DNA of 26,466 bases from Chara braunii (GCA_003427395.1 BFEA01000530.1:52108-78573); one strand, 5' to 3'. Shown: positions 1 to 10,849, counted from the stretch's first letter. Made by a program: numbers and translations. Notes: generated by a model not told the origin, from the letters alone.

Positions 1-3000
1 ATTCATTTGATCCTGTCATTGTTCGAATCAGTCAGTCTTGCTTCTTGCATTGTTTTGTCTGATGAGTGTCCCCTTGGACGATTCTGTCACAGTTCTCAAA
101 ATCAGATTGACACAATTAAGGCATGCATAGCACCTCATAATTTTATGATTATTTATTTGCTTGATTCTCTGCTGTTTCGAATCAAAATAAAAGATTCCTA
201 AGACCGGGGACCGGCGAAGACCGCAATTGAAGGGTCTCGCTCGAAGCCGGACGCACACAACAGGAAGGGATTTGCTTTATTTAATTTGTTTTATTTATTA
301 CAATTCACATACAAGATCCTGCGTGACAGCCTGTTGACTTTCCGGTCGCTCTCCGTGGCCCGACTGGAAAAAGTGCGACAACGGTACTACAGGTCGGTTT
401 GGGGTGGTTGCAACCCACTGATTTGAGACGAGTACAGCGGTGGTGGTACAGTGACTGGTTCAGCATTGGCAGAACTCATGGGGGCCAGAAACTGCCCTTC
501 TTGCTACAGATACTGGTTTGGTGCGCATTGTTGTGGGGTCGGCGATACTTTCAGTGCATTGCGTGGTTGTCACCATTAGGTTGACGCTATTGTTGGCACG
601 ACACTAGTTACTTGGTCACGTTGATTGACCCAATGGTATGGCAGCTGTGGTTGAAACATTTTGGCCTTGGTATTGGATTTGAGTGCATAAGGTTGTTGGA
701 CCTCAACCGGTACCGTTGTACCTACATCGGTTTTACAATTCTGGTAACGGGGCTGATACTGCCAATGTAGGTCAGGCGAACAATCTGGGTAGGATTAGTC
801 CAGTGCAACGAAATGGGCACTGGCTGATAAAGGGGCTGGGCCTTCTCTCTCGGGGGAAGGCAGCAACTACAGAAGCACTATAGAAAGACCAGCGAGAAGA
901 GGGGTCGAAGGGACATGCACTTTCTCGTGTGCTAGGCATACGCATCCCATTGGCTCGAGTGGTCAGCGAGAGAGGAGAGATTCGGAGTGTGTGCAGGGGA
1001 GGCGTGCCTGGTGTACCCTGCCCAATCCAGCGCTCCGCCCAAGTTCTCAATGGCCCGGTTGGCGAACGTGATCTAGGTTCGTCGTGATCGAGGGATGTGG
1101 CGGACAAAGGCGCAAATGGGATCACAGTCAGAGATGCATTGAACGAGCGAACCAGGAAATGACTGGATAGGCCAGTTGGGTCAACGCTGCCGCGTCATGC
1201 ATGTATCACAGACGATGATTAGTGCAGCTCAGTCTAAGTGTGCAGGCCTGCGCTAAATAAACGATCTAATCTCCACACGGTTGCACGCGACCACTGGCAA
1301 ATTGGAAAGAGGACAGGAAGCGGACATGTGGGGGGAAAGCGGAAGACAAGGAAGAGGAGTGATGCAAACACAGATGGGGGGAGGATCTGTGAACAGATAC
1401 GTGGGGACCTAATTTAACCTCACTGTGAGCAGTACTGAGTATAACTCTCTCGCGTCGTCGCCTCCTACTTGAGAAGAATGGCAACGGTTGGTGGTCAAGC
1501 CTCTCGCAGATCTACAGTGGTAACTGCAGGCTCAGGAGGGGGACGCCAAGTGAGCGCAGAGGGAGCTTCATCGGGCCGTTGTCATGGACTGATGTGCGTC
1601 GATTGATTGACGCGTGTACGGGAATCACATCTCAAATGAGTCCTGGTGTGACGAGGGCGCCATTGAATGTGCACGCGAGTACCTACCTACTATGCGTAAG
1701 TTACAATTTACCTACATATTTTATACAACCAATCAATGTTGGTGAGCGGATCTAATACATTTCCACATCAAGTGAGTGTTCAGTCACTGGGGCAACATAC
1801 CTTTTCCATTCCCGAATCCGAATCCATTCCCATATTCCATTGGTGAACGATCGTGAGGCTAGAGAGTGGGACTATGTGACAACGCCGGATCCTGGGAAGG
1901 ATCCCCCCCTTTTAAGGAGGAACAGGGGGAAAGCCTCGTGCATGGGAGAATGAATCTGGCCCGAGCTGCGCGCCAGACACGTCCATCTGCTCGTTCTGAC
2001 TAAGCGGCAAGAGGTAAATAAATGACCCTCCCGGGTTTCTGCTATAAGCAAAAGGGGGGGGGGAATCGTATACAAGAGAGTTGTCAAACTTATTGAGAGA
2101 GGACAGGGGAGAGCATTCTTATTATTATTATTATCATTTCACTCAGCGGGAGACGAGATCACAGTAAACCCGGTCATTGACACCCATCAGGCTAATATCA
2201 GTCTTCGAGAGGGTGCGATGGATAAATGATCGAGGAGAACCAACAGGGCTCATCTGCGCTCCAGTTAACACTTGTTAACAGGTATATGTAGGTAGGTGAC
2301 AAGGACATAAACAATTGGCATAAAACAGCAAAATGCTACCCATGCTCATTGAGCCTTTAGCAAAGTGATCTTCGGTCCTGCTCTGATTATATTGATTGGA
2401 TCAACGAGATCTTCTGCAGCGTGCAATAGCATAACCCCGCCCCTATCTTCGAGGTGCTTGTGGTTGCTAGTGAGAACTCGGCTTGGTCCTTGGCATTCTG
2501 CAAATTTTTTTCCTGAAGAGAACTGTGGACCTTACGATTTGGTGAATTGACGAATTCCTAATGTGAAAGTGACTCCTACTTCCCTCCCTGTGAGAGGATA
2601 ATAACGTACATTATTAATGTTTCATGATCGATTATCCTTGCCACAACTACTATTAATATTTCATGATTACTATTATTACCATTGCTTGTCTGATTTCAAG
2701 ACCGGAGTAAAGTATAACCTCCAATCAATCAGAAGATCGACAGGAACAATTTAAAAAAACGTATTCACTCAGACTTCAGATCAGCAGGCCAGAATAAACA
2801 ATTTTTTTTTACTTTGTATTTTCACGTTATTCTTCCGCTGATTTTGTTCCCAGGTGGAGTTTGCAAGGTCAACCTCGAAGAGGAAAAATGACGGGCAGTA
2901 GAAACTTCAGATATCCTGGTGGTCGTTGAGGACCTCTGAAGCGGGTGCAGCGAGTGACATACGTTGTTGCCCTTGGCTTCAGCGAGCAGTAGGCTCCCCT

Positions 3001-3085
3001 CCCCAGGTTTCCTCACACCGTGACACTCAGCCTAAAGGTCGGAGATGCCGTAGAGACCGCAAGGCTATTCATTCAGCCGTGCAAT
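1..3085. other. No recognisable gene; low-information intergenic DNA
   Basis: No reading frame in this stretch exceeds about 120 codons, none resembles a family I know, and open frames on the two strands overlap without preference. There is a short ATT/TTA tract at about 2120-2136, a G9 run near 2055, and A/T homopolymers near 2750 and 2805. A G/T-rich patch (about 389-770) would read as a Gln/Thr/Pro-rich, stop-ridden frame on the - strand, which could be eroded gag-like DNA, but I cannot support that. Given the Gypsy remnants to the right, old mobile-element sediment is the likeliest content. Confidence 0.5.
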
Positions 3086-3111
3086 ATCGTGAAGGGGTAG
3101 ACCTTCACGAT
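3086..3111. repeat. Perfect 10-bp inverted repeat (hairpin)
   Basis: ATCGTGAAGG at 3086-3095 is repeated as its exact reverse complement CCTTCACGAT at 3102-3111, leaving a six-base spacer (GGTAGA). No T run follows, so it is not a typical terminator. It lies about 0.95 kb upstream of the integrase remnant on the same strand. Role unknown. Confidence 0.7.
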
Positions 3112-4045
3112 AAGTCGATTTTGATATTTAAGGTGCCGTACTCGGATCCACGAGGGACCTCTTGATCATGGGCACTACATAGTACGCCATCATTGCGACT
3201 GGTTGCGTATTCATGCATTGCTAGTCGATATGGAAAGGTCCAACGTCCGCGCGGTTTCATACTAAGTCTCACGCGCGACGCCCATCCGATTTCCACATCG
3301 GAGAGCTATGGGATGGCTACTAAGGGACTAAAAGTGTTGTCACGTTGTTTGTTTTGTGACGTTCCGTATATGTGCGTGTGCATGGGTGTTTTAATTTTTA
3401 TGTTCCTAGAGTGGTGTACTTGTGGTGTGTGGGATGCGTCCTAGTCGACTGACGACGAGTCGCATTTGGGACCTCAGCCCTCCAAGGCGTCGGTTCGTGT
3501 GCGGGTCCGATAGAGGCGTAAAAACCGCGCGTAACCCCTATGCTATAACGAACGAGAAACGCCCTCGGCTGGTCCACCTCTGCAATTGCAGCTGATAAGC
3601 TTTCGTACTGTGGACTGGTAGCTCGACGGGGATACACCCACCGAAGGGAGGTGATAGCTCCCGTAAGGTGTAGGTAAGTCGTGCCTCGCGTAGACCCTAA
3701 TCTGTCGTAGGGACTCGCGAGAGGTATGGCTGGCGCACTCGGCTGGAGTGGCTTGCGGAAACTCCATGTGTATTTGTGACGAGGATTAAGACCAACTCCT
3801 GCGTGACGCGGCCGGGGGGGGTCCACGCTGCCTTGTGCGGTGCCGGACTGATGTGCTCGACACCGTATAGGAACACGCAGAAGACATGGTTATGTCCCTT
3901 GTGTCGGACCGACAAGATTCCGACGGAGGCTTGATTTCTCGAAGCTACCTCGGAAGAACTGGAAAAGACACGTAGATTTCGGTGTGCTGAAGTCTGGACA
4001 AATGTCGTGTTGATAGCGACAGTTGTAGGGAACCGCCTCCGATAA
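3112..4045. other. Unassigned DNA upstream of the integrase remnant
   Basis: Several frames are open for 60-140 codons on both strands, but none is recognisable and stops interrupt each. The last 130 bases (from about 3917) are open in the frame that leads into the integrase zinc finger, apart from a TAA at 4043-4045, so that end may be part of the pol gene. If this element was intact, the RNase H domain should lie here. I see no convincing RNase H or RT motif; a short Tyr-Ala-Ile-Thr-like peptide near 3537-3590 is suggestive only. Confidence 0.35.
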
Positions 4046-5402
4046 TACTCAAAGGAGGATCGTAGACGGGCCAATGAACGGGCGAGGGATTATCGATGGA
4101 ACGAAGGATGGTTAGAAAAGCGAAAGACAGATGGTAACAACCTTTGGATGGTCGTACCACATCCCTTTATGCGATATGATTGGTTGAAGACGACCCATGA
4201 AGAGACAACTGCTCATTTTGTTGTCCAAATTATGGAGCCGACTATCATCAAGAATGAGTGGTATTGGTCGAATATTAGGAATGACATTAAATTCATAGTT
4301 AAAAATTGTCCGGTCTGTTTGATCGATAAGGCACCGATCCAACTGCCCAGGTACATTGTTCCAACCGTAGTAGAACGATCGTTCTAGAGGGTCAGCATTG
4401 ATAAGACGTCGTGGTTCCCCCTAACCTTAATAGCTGCAAATATTCAGTCTACTGGTATTTGTATACCATTTTTCCAAACGGATCGAGATCTACCCGTGTA
4501 AAACGAGACAGACGACGAAAATTGTGCGACACGTCAACCGTTTCCTCGGAATGCATCAGGATACCGAGGAAATCCTGACGGACAACGTAGTAGAGTTCCG
4601 AGGAGAAGTTTTGAGGAGCCTGTTCGTACATGGTGTCTCCATACGGAACACTGCTCCCCTTATGTTACAACCGAATGGACTCATGGAAAATGCAAATCGA
4701 GTAATCAAAACCACCTTACGGTGGAATATCACAGTTAGGGGCACAAAACTTTGGTCCGATATCGCAGATCACATCCTGGCCATCTATCGAGGGATACCTG
4801 ATGAGTCTACGGGTCTGTCCTCATTCCAATTACGGACCAATAGCATAGTTTGTGTGGCTTTGTCAAGCTTGAACGACGAAACGGCATTGGGTCGACGATC
4901 TACGAGGGTGACGACTAAGGAAAAGGTCAAGCGCCACGTAGAACTGATGGAACGGACCCTCCCTCGGCTGGCCCGAAAAAGACAGCGAATGACTGAAATG
5001 GCCCAAGGCCGACAGGTCCGGAGCTACGAGGCCCGAAATGGGAACGCTGGGCCTCGGCCCTAGTATAAATTATAGGACATTGTGCAGGTGAGGAAACCTG
5101 CTCGTAAGGGTAAACTAGTGCCACGATTCTTTGGCCAATTCCACGTAGTGGAGCTCGGACTGAACGGTGTGAACACAGTGCGCCTTGCCCCGGAGGTCTC
5201 GGGCAGCCGATCGACTCGACCCATCATCCGCCACATGTCCTATCTTCATCCTTTGTCTACCTCCACTCCTCCCTTGCCGCACAACTCTTCCGCAATCTCT
5301 GAGTGGGATAGTGAGGAGCCTAAATCCCTCTCTTCGCCGTCTCTTGACGCCTCATCCTCTTCGCCTCCACCATCCCCACGAGCTTTGTGGCGGAGCAGCT
5401 AA
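4046..5402 (+). pseudogene. Ty3/Gypsy integrase, broken
   Basis: Integrase inserts retroelement cDNA into the host chromosome. The frame from 4046 carries a complete HHCC zinc finger: in the peptide starting at the ATG at 4148, His17-x5-His23-x30-Cys54-x2-Cys57, preceded by the usual DG..LW.VVP entry. A TAG at 4385-4387 interrupts it; a SIDKTSW segment after it may hold the first catalytic Asp. After a TAA near 4498 the frame changes and the core continues with TDN (second Asp) and NGLMEN (Glu), spaced 34 residues apart, close to the family's D-x35-E. Two more in-frame TAGs (5061-5063 and 5073-5075) precede the C-terminal domain, with KGKLVPRFFGQFHVVELG matching the usual KL.PRFxGPF signature, then a Ser/Pro-rich tail ending at TAA 5400-5402. 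It is a clear but non-functional integrase. Confidence 0.85.
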
Positions 5403-5513
5403 TCAATCGACGTATGTTGATGTCGCGGGGCTTCATCTCCTCGATACGACAAGTGCATCATCCTCGGCGCAACCCGGATCTGCTTCGATTCGCTCAATTC
5501 TTCAGTTCAATAG

Positions 5514-5870
5514 GTATACACGTGGCGACTAAATTCAGATTTGTCCACCTCAGGACCGCGGAAAGGGTGTTGGGCACTGTTGGCCAAAGCATTGGTGTTT
5601 TTCCGACTCTCTCCCTCAGGGATCAACCACATCTCCTTGGTAATCTCCTTGAGTGGAGACTTTTCGGCGCTGCGCGAGAGCATCCACGTGAGCACTTTCA
5701 CTCAGTTGCGGACCTCGGTAGGGGAGTTGGTAACCACGTGGCAGCAGAGGCTCGCGCAACCAAGGGATCAGGTTATTAGCACCGGTAGCATTGACACCCA
5801 TCTTATCCAAATGCATCACACGGAGGAGGTAATCTTTTCGGAGCTGGTTCTCTTTGAGCAAGCCCGATGA
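5514..5870 (+). pseudogene. Unrecognised reading region downstream of integrase, first frame
   Basis: I do not recognise this product. The frame opens after a TAG at 5511-5513 and runs about 118 codons to TGA at 5868-5870. It has no ATG near its beginning, so it is either a continuation reached by frameshift or the broken 5' part of a separate ORF. It is in the same frame as the integrase tail, with stops between. The peptide has a hydrophobic patch (about 5580-5655, ALVFFRLSP...ISLVISLSG) and then a polar segment with TTWQQRLAQPRDQ. Its stop overlaps the ATG of the next frame in an ATGA, so the two may be halves of one protein split by a frame change. Possible accessory ORF of the retroelement. 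Confidence 0.35.
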
Positions 5871-6421
5871 ACCTGCACCGACTCTTTAAGTTCACACTGC
5901 CATCGGATTTCAAGTTTCCTACTTTGTGGCAATCTCTCCTCCGCCCGCATCTGTCTTACGAAGTTCGAGTGATCCCGGTGCCCATTTTAGAAGAAGGCAG
6001 GTGGTTCGGGTGGTTGGAGACTTTTCTGACACCCAACTTCTGCTTGCTAAAGGTCGCATTCACATGGTCTGAGCAGACCGACCCGGACGACCAGGACAGG
6101 GATGTCGAGTGGTTGATCATCCAAGTGTGGAGAACGAACGTGGAGAGACATATGTTGGCGATCTTGTTCAGAGCAGTGAGGGCTAATTATTTCGGGCCGA
6201 CTACAGAAGAACTGCTAGTGCCTCTCGCGCAGCTCCTCGACGATCTGCCCCTCAACATTCTTTATCATAACAATAGGAGCCCGGAGCAAGATACGCTGGA
6301 GCGAATGCTGAAGCCGCAACTATTGCGGACGCGTTTTGCTAAGTTCGACGATCAAAACCGGTACTATCTGTCGTCGGTCCCGTACTTGGACCCGGAGGAG
6401 ATTGTTGGTCCATTCTTCTAG
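5867..6421 (+). CDS. Hypothetical 184-residue protein in retroelement 3' region
   Basis: This is the longest uninterrupted frame in the element. It starts at ATG 5867, which overlaps the preceding stop in ATGA, and an in-frame TGA at 5855 bars a longer start. The product is mixed hydrophobic and acidic, with no signal peptide, transmembrane segment or motif I can name. Composition and the smooth alternation of charged and aromatic residues look like a folded protein rather than chance. It is not integrase, RT, gag or a chromodomain by eye. The frame continues 73 codons past its TAG (see next entry). An extra ORF between integrase and the 3' LTR is known in several Gypsy lineages (for example env-like or aspartic/other accessory ORFs), but nothing visible assigns this one. 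Spurious openness remains possible. Confidence 0.45.
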   Translation: MNLHRLFKFTLPSDFKFPTLWQSLLRPHLSYEVRVIPVPILEEGRWFGWLETFLTPNFCLLKVAFTWSEQTDPDDQDRDVEWLIIQVWRTNVERHMLAILFRAVRANYFGPTTEELLVPLAQLLDDLPLNILYHNNRSPEQDTLERMLKPQLLRTRFAKFDDQNRYYLSSVPYLDPEEIVGPFF

Positions 6422-6643
6422 AAAGTAATTGCGTCCCAGAGTGAGGAGGAGGAGAGTGCGGAGTCAGGATCTAGCGAGCATTCAGAGGAAAAACGGGCGA
6501 CGCTGGACGATGAAGCAGAAAGACGAGTGAAGGAGTGTGCCAAGGGGAACCAGCCCTCTCCCAAGCAACGTCCGACAATCCTACGTGGGATCCTAAGCCG
6601 CCGAAGGAAAAAGAAGAGCGCGATGGTGGCACCACGAGGGTAG
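6422..6643 (+). pseudogene. In-frame 73-codon continuation past TAG, acidic then basic tail
   Basis: Directly after the TAG at 6419-6421 the same frame stays open to TAG 6641-6643. It encodes an acidic Ser/Glu-rich stretch (SQSEEEESAESGSSEHSEE) followed by a strongly basic end with RRRKKK. Such a charged tail is typical of the C-terminus of a nucleic-acid-associated protein, so the TAG probably arose by mutation of a Trp or Gln codon in a protein of about 258 residues. Readthrough cannot be judged from one copy. Confidence 0.4.
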
Positions 6644-7240
6644 AATGTAGCAGAAGACGAGCCCGAATTCCCTCCCCAACTCCCTCCGCGCAGCCATTCA
6701 TTTACGTAGAGATGCGGGCAATCGGGCGTCGTCCCCAGTCGTTATCCCGCCTTCCCCTTAACTACCTTACCCTCCGCAAAATTTGCGCCCTTTTTCGATA
6801 TCTGGCACCCATTCCCCACTTCCTTGGTCCACCTGTTCAATTATACCTGTCTCGTCTGCGAGGTTCTCCCCCACCTGACTACCTCGTCCCTCGTCCCGCT
6901 CTTCCACCTTCACATCCTTCTTTTCAGCGTAGAATGGTGAGCAGTCTACTGCTTAATTACGCAGACAATCCCCACCTGTAATCAGCACGAGCAGTTTCAC
7001 ACAACCCTTCTACGCACTCTATGTACCCTTTAACCCGACTATCTCGCTTCCATCCCACATCGCAATCGCCGATTCCTCGTGTCCATCGATTTGTGCGATA
7101 CGGAACTATCCCCACTAGGGTGCGATCGCTAGCCCGTTTTCTCCCACCGCTTCCTCAATCTCATCGTCCACCTCCGCCCCTTGTACAGAGAGTGCTAGCA
7201 CAGTCGGAGGAACAATGACAATGATCAGTGTAGCGGTAAG
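6636..7240 (+). repeat. Possible polypurine tract and 3' LTR start
   Basis: The sequence GAGGGTAGAATGTAGCAG at about 6636-6653 fits the form of a short polypurine tract followed by an LTR beginning TGTAGCA, and it sits just after the last element ORF. The following roughly 600 bases are pyrimidine-rich with no gene. I found no second copy of this LTR by eye, and the right boundary is a guess, so confidence is low. A 19-base stretch at 7000-7018 matches (17 of 19) the reverse complement of 12318-12336, next to the primer-binding site of the reverse-strand element. Confidence 0.25.
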
Positions 7241-7965
7241 GGCCGCCTCAAGATGGCGACAAACGTCAGGCACAATTGACAAACCTCCTTTCAGTCTTTT
7301 TTTTTTGTTTTTTTTTCCCTTCCCATCTATTCTCTCTTCTCTCTCGTGTGCAGCCTGTGCAGGGATACAGAGCATGTAAGCAGGAACTTGCATAAGATTG
7401 GAACCTCTTAGGCGTCATATATGTGACGAACTCGTTTCTGTAACGTGCGACTTTTTGTGAGATTATGTTTTGGGGGCTGGAGGGGAGGGACCGACTCAAT
7501 TGCACAAGTACCCCCATCCTTTTTGAGAAAATTTTGTCCCATGGCGGTTAGTGGTAAGAACGCGCTTTAGCCAGCGTGGAAATAACTTTCGTCGTAACTT
7601 CCTTTTTATTCCGATGGAAATGAGGAAGGGGATTTTGGCGGGATATCTCGCGGGAAATCTTTTTGAGGGCTCAAGAGACACACCGATCACAATCTACCCA
7701 ATCGACGTACCCTTCTTCATGTGGGTGCATAGGGACAGAGTAAACCCCCGAGATCACTTAACAAAAATAGGAAAATTTATCAGGCAGAGGTAGAAAAGAA
7801 GAGGAAGTGGGAGAAAGGGGAGCCTCATCATTACCTTCTCCCTGCTTCACCATGAGTCCACGTGTCATTTCCTTGATGGTCGGGGGAGAACTTTCACTTC
7901 TCCATAAGTGTGACCCTTGAGGACTCCGGATCTTTCCACGGAACAATCTTTTCACACTTGGGTAC
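7241..7965. other. No recognisable gene between the two retroelement halves
   Basis: There is a pyrimidine-rich patch at 7285-7350 (T10 and T9 runs) and a purine-rich patch at 7790-7825. An 80-codon + strand frame (7551-7793, non-ATG start) is not recognisable. If one element was split by an inversion, one breakpoint should fall here or near 7,900. Confidence 0.4.
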
Positions 7966-7969
7966 CTTG

Positions 7970-8508
7970 CCTGGTCGATGCAATCCCATTAATCCGTCGG
8001 AGTTTCTCTGTCACTCGGTCTTTCTGTGGACGATGTCAAAACCGTATTCTTAGAGTCAGGCCGCCTAACGCTCAATCATGCCCGTGTAATTGGTAAGCTT
8101 CTTAAAGGCTAGCAACGACTCATGATCATAAACCAGTAAGAACTTCTGCCCGTACAAATATGGGTGAAAATGTTGAATTGCCTAGACCACTACGTAACAT
8201 TCTCCTTGGGGCACCGAGTCGTTACGTCGCTTATCTGGCACAGTTCGAGATGCGTACTCAATGACGTGTTCCTTTTCGTATTTTCCCTTCCGCACCAAAA
8301 TAGCGGAGATGGCCTCTACTTGCCAATCAATGATAAATACAAACGGTCTATCTGGGCCCGTCTGAATTAGAATATGTGTCGAGGCCAGGACATTCTTCAG
8401 TGTAGAAAAAGTCGCTCGCAGCCCGCGTCCCAATGCAGAGGTTGGTCCTTCCACAAAAGATTCGTCAGGGGCCATGCGATTGCTGCAAAGTCCCAAATGA
8501 ATCGTCAA
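7970..8508 (-). pseudogene. Ty3/Gypsy RNase H domain, broken
   Basis: RNase H degrades the RNA template during reverse transcription. The reverse-strand frame from 8508 shows the family pattern: FSTLKNVL, PFVFIIDWQVEAISAILV (the usual TDAS..A.GAVL), HVIEYASRTV, then YVVV-stop-AIQHFHPYLYGQKF, where a TAG replaces the tryptophan expected in VWA. It continues as VYDHESLLAFKKLTNYTG and, after several stops, EYGFDIVHRKTE, matching the canonical H..L..L and Y.F.I.HRxG motifs. The catalytic Asp of TDAS is represented by IDW. RT lies immediately upstream in a different frame. Confidence 0.75.
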
Positions 8509-9355
8509 GAGTACGAGGTCAGTCCCAAAAAGGTTTGGACATGCGTTAATGACGTCGACGTGGGCGCTTCTCGAACATTCTCGATTTTTTGCAGATCCGG
8601 CCTCAGTCCTCTATGCGTCACGATGTAACCCAGGAACGAGATTTCTGAGACGAGGGCAACCTTGAAACCGATGTCCCCTAGTGCCCCTAGTGTACATTCC
8701 ATGTGCTGAGCGTGCCCGTGAAACGAGTCAGAGTAAACCAAAATATCGTCCATATATACGATAACACAAAAGTTGATCATGCCCTGTGTTAGTCGCGTCT
8801 TGTTGACAAAATTCTGGAAGGTAACGTTCATCGCTCTCTGGAAAGTCGCAGGCGCATTGCATATCTTCATGGGACAACGGATCCACTGTCACATTCCTTC
8901 AAACAAAATGAACGTCGTTTTCGGTTTGTCTTCCTCTTTAACCAGGATGTGGGGAAAAACATGGTGAATACCAAAACGAATGTCGTTTTCGGTTTGTCTT
9001 CCTCTTTAACCATGGTGAAAACCATGGCAAAAATAGGTGGCACATTCAATCGCATCCATTTGGTTTTCCCCACATCCTGGGTAAGGGGTACACATCTTTT
9101 ATCATGATGTCATTCAGTTTTCGACAATCAATGCAAATGCATATTAACCCATTTACTAGGCACTAAAACCACTGGAAAAGACCAAGGGTCGGTGACGGAT
9201 TCAATCCAACCATTCTCCTCAACCCCCCAGATTCTTTCCAACGCTATTTTTCTTTCGGCGAAAGAGTATCAGTATGGTTTGCAGTGAATGAGTGGATATT
9301 CCCTGGTTTGAATTTCATGTTGGATCACTCTGGACAGACCAATATCCGTATTCGT
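8505..9355 (-). pseudogene. Ty3/Gypsy reverse transcriptase, rearranged and broken
   Basis: The reverse transcriptase copies element RNA into DNA. The intact C-terminal palm and connection (8505-8870) has NAPATFQRAMN and the catalytic VYMDDILVYS (YMDD codons at 8745-8756), then FLGYIVTHRGLRPD and TFLGLTSYS, all standard Gypsy signatures. Upstream at about 9355-9085 the N-terminal fingers are readable: a GWIESVTDPWSFPVVLV segment (usual GIIEPSxSPWSSPVVLV), then ICIDCRKLNDIMIKDVYPL (usual CVDYRxLNxxTxKDxYPLP). Between them (8900-9085), where the first catalytic Asp motif should be, the DNA is a shuffle of direct and inverted duplications, so the catalytic core is lost. Confidence 0.85.
8905..9012. 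repeat. 40-bp near-perfect direct duplication inside RT, plus 17-bp inverted repeat
   Basis: Bases 8905-8944 and 8973-9012 are the same 40-base sequence with two differences (38/40). In addition, 8942-8958 (CCAGGATGTGGGGAAAA) recurs as an exact reverse complement at 9064-9080. This replaces the part of RT that should encode the first active-site aspartate. Confidence 0.85.
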
Positions 9356-9399
9356 ACGCTAATTGCTTCGTGAGACTCGCTCAAGATCTCTGCGATCAT

Positions 9400-10197
9400 G
9401 TGGTGAATGTCGCTTGGCACATATTCGGGTACATGCAGATTGTAGGGTTATCCATTGATTCTGACTTCTAACTGCTTCATCTGAGTCTGTTTGGAAATCC
9501 GGGTTAGGGGAGATGAGATGAACAAGTGATCTGATCGTCATGAGAACACAATGGCAATCATTTGGACATCTGCTTTTGTGATTGCCACGTACTCTTCGGG
9601 GGTGATGCCATCGTTCTTGTGTCGGGAGCTTAATAACTTCTCAACGATTTTTAATCCCAATATCAGAAGAGGATGCATCGAACCACGCAGGGAGTTTTAA
9701 AGTTTGTGTTTCGGCGCCTCGACGTGACATTAGTACTAAGTCTTCCTTTTTCGCTATAAGGAGCAATCGAGAGGGCGAGCCCATGATATCGCAGAAAGAT
9801 CTGTTGTCCAAGTAGCGAAGTAACAGTGGGCTAACCGCCTCATACAAGGTTGGAGGGGGTTCCAAAAAATCTGTCATCTTGAAGAGTGGAATCAGTGGTT
9901 CCCCTAGAAACAGCGTGCGTGCTCGCTGAGCCCTGCTTGGGCTAGCGCTAGTAGTTTCCGATATTCGGAAGGTCTTAACTGTTTTTGATGAATCGGGTAT
10001 CGCCAGACTCTGTTCATAAACTCGCACACTACTTTGTCCTCATCAGAGTTGCTCTCGGAATTAGTACAGGGCGAGGCGGAAAACTCACCTTCTTTCTCAT
10101 TGGTCTGGTCGGATGCGTTTGTTCCTTCATCAAGTAGGATCATTAGGATTCCTCATGTCAACCACGTAGGAATATTGCGAGGTTTGCTGGGAATCGT
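9400..10197 (-). other. Protease-RT linker of the reverse-strand Gypsy element
   Basis: Between retropepsin and RT the reverse strand holds two overlapping open frames of about 80 and 128 codons. Neither shows a named domain. One contains an acidic Ser/Glu/Asp-rich stretch (about 10,030-10,120), as expected for a flexible linker. Canonical elements have a shorter linker here, so an insertion is possible. Confidence 0.4.
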
Positions 10198-10849
10198 TCA
10201 CAGGGTGAGGTGCATAGGAACGCTATACGACTTCCCTCCTATGTTCTTAAGAACCACCATTTGTCGCTCAACATCGAAATTCGCTTGCAGTGCGTTGAGG
10301 TTGGGTAGGCCAATGAGTACATCATATGATGTTACATTCAGCACAATCACATGTCCAAAAGCATGCACTCTTCCTATCCAAAAAGTGGCATTCGACATTC
10401 AACCGACGACCCTAATATTTCCCTCGTTTGGGAAATGAGATGGTCCCCTTCAGGGACCGGGATCAAATATTTCGTTCTTCCAGCCCGCTTGACTAATTTA
10501 AGTGATATCGCCAGCACTTCTGCCCCCGAATCGAGGACCACACTGTACGGCATTCCCCATACCACTATATCGCATTCTGCAGATTTTTATGGGATGGGCT
10601 TAATGCACAGGAAACGGTCGTCTTTCTGGATCATCCCAACAAGTGCGGGCTACGAGGTGCTTCCCTCGTCAAGCTCTGTTGTTTGTCAGGTGCTTTTCCT
10701 TTGATGGTCGCAAGCTTTGCAAGGACGAATCGTTTCCTACTGGCCTTGCAGTATCGTAACATTTTGTCATTGGCTTGTTTTGATATGGATAGGAGGTGTT
10801 CAATCGGTAGATGGATGCGGTGATCTAAGACTCTAACTATATCGAGCAT
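10198..10849 (-). pseudogene. Ty3/Gypsy aspartic protease (retropepsin), frameshifted
   Basis: Retropepsin cuts the Gag-Pol polyprotein. The reverse-strand frame 10374-10565 has SVVLDSGAEVLAIS, the DSG active-site motif with catalytic Asp at residue 12 (codon at 10530-10532), and the frame 10198-10398 has HVIVLNVTSYDVLIGLPNL, the equivalent of the conserved D.ILGMxWL flap-to-C-terminus segment. The two lie in different frames that meet near 10380, so a frameshift splits the domain. Upstream, 10631-10849 encodes VLDHRIHLPIEHLLSIS, a segment commonly found just before the protease in Gypsy polyproteins. Confidence 0.8.

Larger units (their letters stand above)
4046..6650 (+). mobile_element. 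Ty3/Gypsy-like retrotransposon remnant, 3' half (integrase end)
   Basis: This + strand block holds, in order, the integrase zinc finger, the integrase catalytic core, the integrase C-terminal domain with a Pro/Ser-rich tail, an unrecognised open region in two frames, and a G-rich GGGTAGAATGTAGCAG sequence of the kind that marks a polypurine tract and LTR start. Protease and reverse transcriptase are not seen on this strand. Stops and at least two frame changes show the copy is dead. It faces the reverse-strand element at 8-12.3 kb, which has gag, protease, RT and RNase H but no integrase. Confidence 0.75.

Noticed and set aside
4385-6421. Several in-frame TAG stops in the integrase region, which might suggest TAG is a sense codon
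   Set aside because: TAA and TGA stops and frameshifts occur in the same domains (TAA 4043 and 4498, TAA in gag, TGA and TAA in RNase H), and the intact Sel1 gene gives no support. Ordinary decay explains it.
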